Shown here: positions 1-4,491 of the stretch, piece by piece
Layout: every line of letters begins with the position of its first letter
How positions within the stretch are numbered: position 1 is the stretch's first letter
Assembly (NCBI GenBank): GCA_012032975.1
Contig: JAAUPU010000300.1
Location: 1 to 5,230, forward strand
Length of the DNA: 5,230 nucleotides
Direction: 5' to 3'
DNA from: Caldilineaceae bacterium
GTDB lineage: Bacteria > Chloroflexota > Anaerolineae > Caldilineales > Caldilineaceae
Notes under the pieces: generated by a model
Database searches by the model: none
Told to the model about the DNA's origin: nothing
The model's input: the letters and a program-made list of their open reading frames with translations, nothing else
Position numbers and translations under genes: made by a program

Positions 1-121
1 GCAATACAGCATCCTGGATCGTGTCAGACTCAAGGAAGCGGCGCCGCCCAGAACGACGGTGCTTCTCAATGCGACGGATGCATTCGAGAACATGGTTCAG
101 AAAGACTCGTTCATCTCTCAC
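1..121 (-). CDS. hepT: HEPN (DUF86/HepT-like) toxin, N-terminal 40 residues, cut by window edge
   Basis: Partial gene. Starting at a GTG at 121-119 the frame stays open for 40 codons to the window edge. It begins MRDERVFLNHVLECIRRIEK and later has FLESDTIQDAVL, the usual start of DUF86/HepT HEPN proteins (an RDExxxLxHxLEC-like first helix, then a second helix with a QDAV motif). The start overlaps the stop of the nucleotidyltransferase gene in the four bases GTGA, and an AGGAGG lies at 137-132, ten bases upstream, so the two genes are translationally coupled. In characterised MntA/HepT pairs HepT is a HEPN ribonuclease toxin that MntA silences by adding AMP to a tyrosine. The catalytic RX4-6H motif and the modified tyrosine lie in the C-terminal half, outside the window, so activity cannot be judged. 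The family call is firm; only the N-terminus is seen. Confidence 0.8.
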   Translation of the reverse strand, partial: MRDERVFLNHVLECIRRIEKHRRSGRRRFLESDTIQDAVL

Positions 122-409
122 AGAGGCACCGCCTCCTCAAGCACATGTTCGCGTAGATAGGGATTCAGACCTGTGTCGGTCACCACATGACTCGACGCCC
201 CCAATTCTCGCTCCAGTTCAAGGATCAGACCCGCCGGAAACCACGGGGCCGACCGTCTCCCCGCGCCGAACGAGTAGGTCAATATCGCTGTCGGGATGAT
301 CTTCACCGCGCACGACTGACCCGAAGACCCGAATGTCATAAGCGCCGTGCTTGGCGGCAATCTGGATGACCATCGGTCGCTTTGCCTTGAGAAAAGAGAA
401 CGTATCCAT
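118..409 (-). CDS. mntA: MNT-family nucleotidyltransferase antitoxin (MntA-like), one-base frame break
   Basis: Small nucleotidyltransferase, antitoxin partner of the HEPN gene that follows. The ATG at 409-407 is preceded by AGAGG (420-416) at six bases spacing. The first frame carries FGSVVRGEDHPDSDIDLLV, which contains the complete GSX10DXD active-site motif (G30, S31, D42, D44), then breaks. The second frame supplies PWFPAGLILELERELG and the typical family ending YLREHVLEEAVPL. Dropping one base from the four-C run at 259-262 (GGGG in the gene) joins them into a 96-residue protein, the normal family length, with normal spacing between DLLV and WFP. The family usually has a third acidic residue in the strand before VVT; here it reads SSHVVT, with His at about residue 74. 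Known MntA enzymes AMPylate HepT. The break may be a sequencing error or a real mutation; unrepaired, the antitoxin would lose its C-terminal half. Confidence 0.82.
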
Positions 410-415
410 CTGATG

Positions 416-420
416 CCTCT
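416..420 (-). promoter_or_regulatory. Ribosome binding site of mntA
   Basis: AGAGG on the minus strand, six bases before the ATG at 409. It supports this start over the in-frame codon at 463, which would add 18 residues without family resemblance. Confidence 0.5.
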
Positions 421-472
421 GTCTTTGCTCACTCCATCCTTGCGCCGGCTGGTTACCGCCCAACGCCCAAAA

Positions 473-577
473 TCAGGCGATTACGGGTTGGCGAAATATA
501 CCAACAATCACCAGAATGATTGTGGCCGAAACGACTTTCAAGAAAGCCAAGATTAGTAATTCGCCTGCATTGTGATG
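473..577 (-). other. Possible relic of a membrane-protein tail
   Basis: Between the AT-rich gene and mntA there is a 35-codon minus-strand frame bounded by stops. It ends in one strongly hydrophobic stretch (LAFLKVVSATIILVIVGIF) followed by RQPVIA and a stop. No ATG or GTG opens it; TTG at 550 is the only candidate start and has no clear ribosome site. It may be the end of a lost membrane-protein gene or chance. Nothing else is visible in 464-593. Confidence 0.15.
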
Positions 578-593
578 TTATATGGCATTTGGT

Positions 594-1099
594 TTAAGAT
601 TTAATTAATTTTGATATACTTGCGAGATAAGAGACTGATGACGGTTGACTTTTTAAGATTTGCCGTTTCTCATTCCATAAATTTACGGCTTCTGCAAGAA
701 ATGGCCCCGCAATAGAAAGAGCTGATGCGCTGACTATACTGGCAGGCGATAAGCCTCCCAAAAATGATACCAGCGCACCTATTGCACTACCACCAGCGGT
801 ACTATACATAAGAGCCTTTGTAAATGACGGCAAAAACTTTGCTTCTAACATCTGACAAATCATTTTCCAGCTTCTTGAAATCTGTTTCCAGTTTTTGGAT
901 TATTTCAATTACCTCTTTATCATATCCGGCTGTTTCAGGGTCACTATCAATCACACGTAAGGCATCATCTATATCAACAATAAATTTATGACGCAGTTCT
1001 TGGGTTTCATTTCTAAATTTCATAATTTCGGCGAATGAAATCTTATCCATTTGCGAGATTGGAAAAAGGTCACCGAAATAGGCGAATAATCTCACCTTG
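594..1099 (-). pseudogene. Unidentified AT-rich gene, C-terminal part only, cut by the IS and frame-broken
   Basis: Two overlapping minus-strand frames form one coding region. The first (from the IS edge to about 835) has FGDLFPISQ, then a long charged helical part (FAEIMKFRNETQELRHKF, later IIQKLETDFKKLENDL). The second (to the TAA at 594) starts its useful part at LPSFTKALMYSTAGG and holds a Gly/Ala/Ser-rich hydrophobic stretch (GALVSFLGGLSPASIVSASAL) that could cross or sit in a membrane, then a charged end. Removing one T from the five-T run (A5 at 832-836) joins them through KVLPSF, giving about 166 residues. The frame enters the IS end without a natural start, so the N-terminus is lost; the GTG at 1095 has no ribosome site. 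The layout (FR-rich helix, coiled region, small hydrophobic patch, short tail) recalls the C-terminal part of DUF6236-like proteins, a weak resemblance only. Its low GC, unlike its neighbours, suggests transfer. Function unknown. Confidence 0.6.
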
Positions 1100-1125
1100 T
1101 ATAGTGGACCCCAATGTCAAGACAG
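1100..1125 (+). repeat. IS left inverted repeat (distal to transposase start)
   Basis: Matches the reverse complement of 2458-2483 at 21 of 26 positions. The core TGGACCCCAAT and the inner GACAG are identical, with differences at the fifth base and in the middle. Confidence 0.8.
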
Positions 1126-1282
1126 CAGATCGGTGAAAATAAGTAAGAAAAAAAATCGGTGGCAAAATGCTCAATGCGGGCCGCCAGCGTCATTGACCCC
1201 TGAACTCGTGCGTGGTCGACTCCGTCGTCGGGGCTGGGGGAAGTGTGGGCAACTTGGCTTTATTGAGTTGTCCATGCTTTCC

Positions 1283-2416
1283 CTAGCCCAAACAGATACC
1301 GGAAAAATAGCACTCTGCCGGCGTTGCGTAATTGAGTGTCTGGTGGGGCCGCTCGCAGTTGTATAGATCAAAGTAGTGAGTCAGACCGATTTCAAGCGCA
1401 GGCACGGTGGCATATTCCTTGATATAAACGTCTTCATATTTGAGGGCGCCCAGAGGGCACCCGCAGAGACGCTCGATGAAAATGTTGTCCACGAAGCGGC
1501 CACGACCATCCATACTGACGGCCACCTCGGCATCTTCCAGTGCCTTGGTGAAGCACCGGGCGGTAAATTGGATGCCCTGATCGGTGTTAAAGACGGTTGG
1601 CCGGTTCATAATCAGAGCATCTTGCAGTGTTTCCAGACAGAAGCGAGCATCCAGTGTATTGGAAAGACGCCAGCCAATTACATAACGACTATACCAATCC
1701 ATGATTGCGACCAGATACATGAAGCCTGTCGGCATCGGTATGTACGTGATATCCGCGCACCAGACCTGATTTGGCCTGGTCACAGCCAGATTGCGCAAAA
1801 GATAGGGGTAGATTTTATGCTCCGGCGATGACCGACTTGTCCTTGGTTTGGGATGGATCGCCTCCAGCCCCATGATGCGCATCAAGCGCTGAACCCGCTT
1901 GCGATTGATCTCATGACCCGGTTGACTCAGTTTGGCGGCAATGCGACGACTGCCCAAGAACGGCATCTTGAGATACAGCTTGTCGATACGCTGCATCAAT
2001 TCCAGATTCTCTGCCGTCTCCATCGCCGGTTTGTAGTACCAAGTCGACCGGTTCAGTTCGAGCAGTTCACACTGATGCATCAAACTCAACTCAGAATGCA
2101 CCGGCTCTATCAAGGCACGTTTATGTTCAGTCGACGAGGCAACTTTTTTTTTCAGCCACTCCAGGTCCATCTTGAGGCGACCGATTTGCTCATATAGGTC
2201 TGTCTGCAGCGCTTCTTGTTCACGCTCTTTTCGGTCATTGGCTGTGCTGAACACCGCCGCCCCCTCATCCAGCAACTGGCGCTTCCACTGGCTCACCTGA
2301 CTTGGATGAATTTCGTATTTGGCCGCGATCCGGTTGACCGTCTCTTGACCTCTGGCCGCTTCCATGGCCACGTCGAACTTGAACTTGGCGCTGTGTCGTT
2401 TCCGTTTTTGTGGCAT
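1283..2416 (-). CDS. IS3-family transposase, fused OrfAB (377 aa)
   Basis: Cuts and joins the ends of its IS. Start: ATG at 2416 with AGGGGAAG at 2428-2421 just upstream. Residues 5-50 form the helix-turn-helix typical of OrfA (AAKYEIHPSQVSQWKRQLL); about 63-92 is a heptad-like helix ending EWLKKK; the OrfB part follows (RALIEP, CELLELNRSTWYY, then the HTH_21-type GSRRIAAKL and NRKRVQRLMR region). The rve/DDE core has D222 (ADITYIPMP), D279 (FNTDQGIQF) and E315 (DNIFIERL), with exactly 35 residues between D279 and E315. The usual C-terminal YNCERPHQTLNYATPAE is present. Two oddities: OrfA and OrfB are joined in one frame across nine A (T9 at 2144-2152), where IS3 elements normally shift frame; and ERLWRSLKY of relatives reads ERLCGCPLGALKY, four residues longer right after the catalytic Glu. 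That insertion moves the conserved Lys from E+7 to E+11 and may cripple the enzyme. Confidence 0.9.
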   Translation of the reverse strand: MPQKRKRHSAKFKFDVAMEAARGQETVNRIAAKYEIHPSQVSQWKRQLLDEGAAVFSTANDRKEREQEALQTDLYEQIGRLKMDLEWLKKKVASSTEHKRALIEPVHSELSLMHQCELLELNRSTWYYKPAMETAENLELMQRIDKLYLKMPFLGSRRIAAKLSQPGHEINRKRVQRLMRIMGLEAIHPKPRTSRSSPEHKIYPYLLRNLAVTRPNQVWCADITYIPMPTGFMYLVAIMDWYSRYVIGWRLSNTLDARFCLETLQDALIMNRPTVFNTDQGIQFTARCFTKALEDAEVAVSMDGRGRFVDNIFIERLCGCPLGALKYEDVYIKEYATVPALEIGLTHYFDLYNCERPHQTLNYATPAECYFSGICLG

Positions 2417-2420
2417 CTTT

Positions 2421-2428
2421 CTTCCCCT
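2421..2428 (-). promoter_or_regulatory. Ribosome binding site of the transposase
   Basis: AGGGGAAG on the minus strand, four bases before the ATG at 2416 (the GGGG core is seven bases away). It fixes this start. Confidence 0.55.
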
Positions 2429-2457
2429 TTCCGGAGCAGTTGGTCTTACTTAACGAA

Positions 2458-2483
2458 CTGTCCAGTTATTGGGGTCCATTATA
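2458..2483 (-). repeat. IS right inverted repeat (next to transposase start)
   Basis: Read on the minus strand it begins TATAATGGACCCCAAT and ends GACAG, pairing with the left end. It also contains a perfect TATAAT at 2483-2478 that points into the element. The 17-base-distant -35 position lies in the flanking PIN gene and reads ATAGGC, so there is no good -35 box; the promoter role is only a possibility. Confidence 0.8.
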
Positions 2484-2860
2484 TCTCGCAGCGTGGCGCA
2501 GCCTATCGGCTGCTCATGCTCAGTGATAGTGGACGGTTCGAAATCAATCTGTCAGTTCCGTTGGTGGCTGAATATGAAGAAGTGGCCAAACGGATGCTGG
2601 AACAAACACAACTATCGGTGAGCGATCTGGAAGACATTCTGGACTATCTGTGCAAAGTGGGGAACCATAGGAAGATCTACTTTTTGTGGCGCCCGTTCTT
2701 GCCCGATCCAGATGATGATATGGTGCTGGAACTGGCTGTTGCTGCCCAATGCCAGTACATGGTCACATTCAATCAGGGGCATTTTGTGGGCAGCGAACAG
2801 TTTGGCATCGCGTTGGTAACACCACGAGAGTTTCTTGTACAAATCGGAGAGTTGTCATGA
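2484..2860 (+). pseudogene. PIN-domain toxin (TIGR00305/COG2402 type), N-terminus removed by the IS
   Basis: About 125 codons of a PIN-family ribonuclease toxin. Visible from the IS edge: SQRGAAYRLLMLSDSGRFE, then LSVPLVAEYEEVAKRML, a helical middle (SDLEDILDYL), IYFLWRPFLPDPDDDMVLE, YMVTFNQGHF, and the ending FGIALVTPREFL. This is the ordered pattern of the family, including the DPDDDMVLELA block with its conserved acidic residues. Family members start with roughly 15 more residues, a first strand of the LDTNVLVSAL type whose Asp binds the catalytic metal. That strand is missing because the IS border falls just before it, so the product should be inactive as a nuclease. The first in-frame ATG after the IS is at 2516 and has no ribosome site; the frame is also open leftward into antisense IS DNA, which is accidental. 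Its stop overlaps the antitoxin start in ATGA. Confidence 0.85.
2846..2850 (+). promoter_or_regulatory. Ribosome binding site of the antitoxin
   Basis: GGAGA inside the last codons of the toxin gene, six bases before the ATG at 2857. It sets the start and allows coupled translation. Confidence 0.5.
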
Positions 2861-3102
2861 CAACCGTCCAAATCAGCATTCCGGATTCGCTTCGGTCTGT
2901 GGTGGATGAAATCGTAAATCGAGAAGGGATGTCGTTTGAGCAGTTTGTGATGCTTGCCATTGCAGAGAAAGCGTCTGCCATCGCCACCGAAGACTATCTA
3001 GAGAAGCGGGCGCAGCAAGGAAGTAAAGACAAATTCCTGGCCGCTATGGGCAAGGTAGCTGATGTGGAACCACCTGATGAGCGAGATCGCATCTGTGCTT
3101 GA
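2857..3102 (+). CDS. Ribbon-helix-helix antitoxin, HicB-like, partner of the PIN toxin (81 aa)
   Basis: Small DNA-binding antitoxin expected to block the PIN toxin and repress the operon. The N-terminus TTVQISIPDSLRSVVDEI is a ribbon-helix-helix strand plus first helix; SFEQFVMLAIAEKASAI (residues about 28-44) is the second helix, in the form found in HicB-type antitoxins that pair with PIN or HicA toxins. The C-terminal half (YLEKRA, FLAAMGKVADVEPPDERD) is the flexible part likely to wrap the toxin. The ATG overlaps the toxin stop (ATGA) and is preceded by GGAGA at 2846-2850 with six bases spacing, which excludes the longer in-frame upstream start. The gene is intact, although the toxin and the promoter that lay upstream of it were removed by the IS event. 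It may now be silent, or read from a promoter near the IS end. Confidence 0.82.
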   Translation: MTTVQISIPDSLRSVVDEIVNREGMSFEQFVMLAIAEKASAIATEDYLEKRAQQGSKDKFLAAMGKVADVEPPDERDRICA

Positions 3103-3362
3103 CGACGGCTGCCCAACAGGGCCGTGCAGCCGACCGCGTGTGCTCGCTTTGTTGGCGACGCTGACGGGCTTCCCCGGCGGCTGACGACGGGCGTAAAAGC
3201 CGCGAAAGATTTGTTCGGCCGTGAAGTGAATGTTGTTTGCTTGGATTACTTCTAGTCGCGGGGCGACGAGTAATGAAAATCGTTACCCTCTCCCAATGGG
3301 ACGCGCAGTGGTTTCTTCATTGGAGGGGTTGGAGGTGAGGATTATTTTCAAGAGAGATTTCT
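3103..3362 (+). other. Non-coding spacer between antitoxin and membrane-protein gene
   Basis: 260 bases without a supported gene. The first third is the GC-rich hairpin listed separately. At 3202-3255 the plus frame reads AKDLFGREVNVVCLDYF then a stop, which resembles the strand after the active site in small nucleotidyltransferases and may be a relic, but it is too short to call. At 3273-3338 there is a 21-codon ORF with four Trp and no good ribosome site, probably chance. CTCTCCCAATG at 3288-3298 can pair with CATTGGAG at 3318-3325, a modest hairpin shortly before the next gene. No clear promoter or T-tailed terminator is seen. Confidence 0.4.
3108..3192 (+). repeat. GC-rich imperfect palindrome, attC-like half site
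   Basis: It begins eight bases after the antitoxin coding end (stop at 3100-3102). CAGCCGACCG (3127-3136) pairs with CGGCGGCTG (3175-3183) except for one extra A at 3133, a bulged base as seen in folded integron attC sites. GCTGC (3108-3112) can pair with GCAGC (3126-3130). GCCCAAC at 3111-3117 fits the attC outer box RYYYAAC, but no matching GTTRRRY box follows in a suitable place. It may be a truncated cassette site or a general intergenic repeat; it lacks the T run of a simple terminator. Confidence 0.35.
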
Positions 3363-3722
3363 ATGAGTGCTACTGTTAGGATTCTACTAACCTGTGCTGC
3401 CAGCGGTGTTGCTTGTGCTGTCATTGGCTTTTTCGTCTCTTTTCTGGCATTACTTCTTGATACCTCCGGCAATGATGCCTTGTCCTACAGCCTGCTTGCT
3501 ACCGTTGTTTTCGCTATTCTGGGGGCGATTATTGGCTTTATTGTCGCCATTAGCCAGGTAGGCCCGCTGGTCGGTGGTCTCATTGGCTTTTCGTTTGTAG
3601 TTGTGATTACCTTGATAATGAATAATCCCAGGGCTATACTTCTGTCCATACTGATTGCTATTCCACTGGTTTCAGCCGGTGTGGTGGCGGCTTTATCCAC
3701 AAAATTACTGTCCAGGTTCTAG
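3363..3722 (+). CDS. Small integral membrane protein, unknown function (119 aa)
   Basis: Not recognised. Nearly the whole protein is hydrophobic: four predicted membrane helices at about residues 7-32, 42-63, 66-86 and 90-111, with very short loops. The second and third helices are Gly-rich (LGAIIGFIVA, GPLVGGLIGF), giving tight GxxxG-like packing faces. Charged residues are scarce: Arg6 at the start, Asp33 and Asp38 in the first loop, Arg90, and Lys114/Arg118 at the end. The ATG is preceded by AGAGAG at 3351-3356. There is no signal peptide beyond the first helix and no catalytic motif. The steady codon pattern and matching ribosome site make it a real gene. Neighbours give no clue, since the TA remnant upstream is separated by 260 bases and the DNA downstream is gene-poor. 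It could be a small membrane regulator or a holin-like or immunity-type protein, but nothing in the sequence decides this. Confidence 0.65.
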   Translation: MSATVRILLTCAASGVACAVIGFFVSFLALLLDTSGNDALSYSLLATVVFAILGAIIGFIVAISQVGPLVGGLIGFSFVVVITLIMNNPRAILLSILIAIPLVSAGVVAALSTKLLSRF

Positions 3723-3752
3723 CAGACCAAGGTATCCAATCGTTCGTTACAA

Positions 3753-4100
3753 TCATTGACGCCGAAAACTGGACCACGCGCTAAAGTGCAAAATCGAAGA
3801 CAGAATGACGCATGTGGAGGGAGAATCTGCTGGGGAAGCGATTACTATTCGATGGCCCCTCGGCAAGTAACGTCTGCCGCTGGCAGGCATCTGGCCTAAA
3901 GCAAGAGCCGACAAATAGTTCATTCGCCAGGATTGTTGACCGGTCAGCCTGGCATTCACGTCGAGAGATAGTTCGTTCGGCTTTGACTGTTTCAAATAGA
4001 CGGAGACGATTGGTAAGGACGCCGCCTCGTACTCCGTGACCGCATCAGGCGCTTCTGTATCCAATTTTGGCTGCTCCCGACCACTCTCCTCCTGTTTCAA
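3753..4100 (-). CDS. Doubtful ORF, 115 codons, no recognised family
   Basis: Starts at a TTG (4100) without a matching ribosome site. The middle, from EYEAASLPIVSVYLKQSK to ARLTGQQSWRMNYLSALALG, has the even composition of real protein, with a possible strand-rich part followed by a helix. The last 40 residues look like out-of-frame sequence. It could be the remains of a gene that has lost its true ends. No motif is seen and no function can be given. Confidence 0.2.
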   Translation of the reverse strand: MKQEESGREQPKLDTEAPDAVTEYEAASLPIVSVYLKQSKPNELSLDVNARLTGQQSWRMNYLSALALGQMPASGRRYLPRGHRIVIASPADSPSTCVILSSILHFSAWSSFRRQ

Positions 4101-4114
4101 CTTGCCCCTCGGCT

Positions 4115-4447
4115 ATGGTAGGCTTGCCGCATAGAGTCGCTCGTTTCCCACCCACCGCAGTTGACATTCGCCAGTCGAGCAAGAGTTACCCCCAATACCC
4201 GCGCATCCTCTTGACCATTGTGATGGCGGTCGGATTTGCGCTCACCGTGCTGGCTGATACGCTTGTCGAACGCGGCAGCTCGCAGACGCTGCTTCTGTCG
4301 CTGGGCATCGCGCTGGCGATCTTCCCAGCGCTTGCACCACATCTGTTCAGAAATTGTCACGCAATTGTAGACTGTACGACAGTCGCGTCTGGTTGGGCGT
4401 GCTATCCTATTGAGCGGTCGCCTGCGAACTTCGAGGATGCAGCTTGA
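4115..4447 (+). CDS. Doubtful ORF with two possible membrane helices
   Basis: The credible part is about 4196-4345: ILLTIVMAVGFALTVLADTL, a short loop with VERGSSQ, then LLLSLGIALAIFPALAPHLF, a two-helix hairpin. Before it (from ATG 4115, no ribosome site) and after it (CHAIVDCTTVASGW onward) the composition looks random. A minus-strand ORF overlaps the same bases but is rich in Arg and Gln without structure. It may be a fragment of a decayed membrane-protein gene. It ends 44 bases before the ketolase start on the same strand. Confidence 0.25.
   Translation: MVGLPHRVARFPPTAVDIRQSSKSYPQYPRILLTIVMAVGFALTVLADTLVERGSSQTLLLSLGIALAIFPALAPHLFRNCHAIVDCTTVASGWACYPIERSPANFEDAA
4370..4384. promoter_or_regulatory. 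Short perfect palindrome upstream of crtO, possible operator
   Basis: GACTGT and ACAGTC around ACG: two six-base arms, fully complementary, centred about 115 bases before the crtO start. One such palindrome per 5 kb is expected by chance, so the position is its only support. Confidence 0.2.
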
Positions 4448-4491
4448 TTGTGCGTGAAGGTGGCCAGGAGTGTGATAGAAAGTGATTCACT

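Larger units (their letters stand above)
1100..2483 (-). mobile_element. IS3-family insertion sequence, about 1.38 kb
   Basis: A complete-looking IS: matching inverted ends at 1100-1125 and 2458-2483, and a single long OrfAB transposase on the minus strand covering most of it. The 157 bases between the transposase stop and the left end (1126-1282) have no gene. TATA stands directly next to GTGGACC on the left and GGTCCAT on the right; it may be part of the inverted ends or a four-base target duplication, so the exact borders are uncertain by about four bases. The flanking genes do not rejoin when the element is removed (left: C-terminal part of a minus-strand gene; right: C-terminal part of a plus-strand PIN gene). 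This points to an IS-linked deletion or recombination. The group within IS3 is not assigned here. Confidence 0.88.
3723..4491. other. Gene-poor stretch before the carotenoid gene
   Basis: About 770 bases with no convincing gene. Two weak ORFs are listed separately (3753-4100 minus; 4115-4447 plus). A plus-strand frame ending at the TAA at 3868-3870 with ATG at 3805 (starts MTHVEGESAGEAITIR) is 21 codons and has no context. A perfect short palindrome, GACTGT-ACG-ACAGTC, lies at 4370-4384, about 107 bases before the GTG of the ketolase gene. No clean -35/-10 pair for that gene was found. The stretch reads like decayed coding DNA. Confidence 0.4.

Noticed and set aside
827..845. Programmed frameshift joining the two halves of the AT-rich gene
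   Set aside because: The shift needed is +1, the A AAG/TTTTT context is not a known +1 site, and a single extra base in the run explains it more simply.
1100..1103. TATA at both IS borders as a firm target duplication
   Set aside because: TATA is its own reverse complement, so it fits equally as part of the inverted ends, and the flanking genes show that the borders were rearranged.
1376..2197. Two plus-strand ORFs of 151 and 114 codons inside the IS
   Set aside because: Antisense to the transposase, without motifs or ribosome sites.
2478..2483. TATAAT at the IS end as a complete promoter
   Set aside because: The -35 position reads ATAGGC; at best an isolated -10 box that could form a hybrid promoter in another context.
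2216..2485. In-frame leftward extension of the PIN gene to a start at 2216
   Set aside because: The added part is antisense IS sequence with no PIN resemblance; the family N-terminus is truly missing.
3273..3338. 21-codon Trp-rich ORF as a leader peptide
   Set aside because: The Trp codons are not consecutive, there is no attenuator-like T run, and the next gene is not biosynthetic.
4097..4360. 87-codon minus-strand ORF
   Set aside because: Arg/Gln-rich without structure; the overlapping plus frame gives two plausible membrane helices instead.
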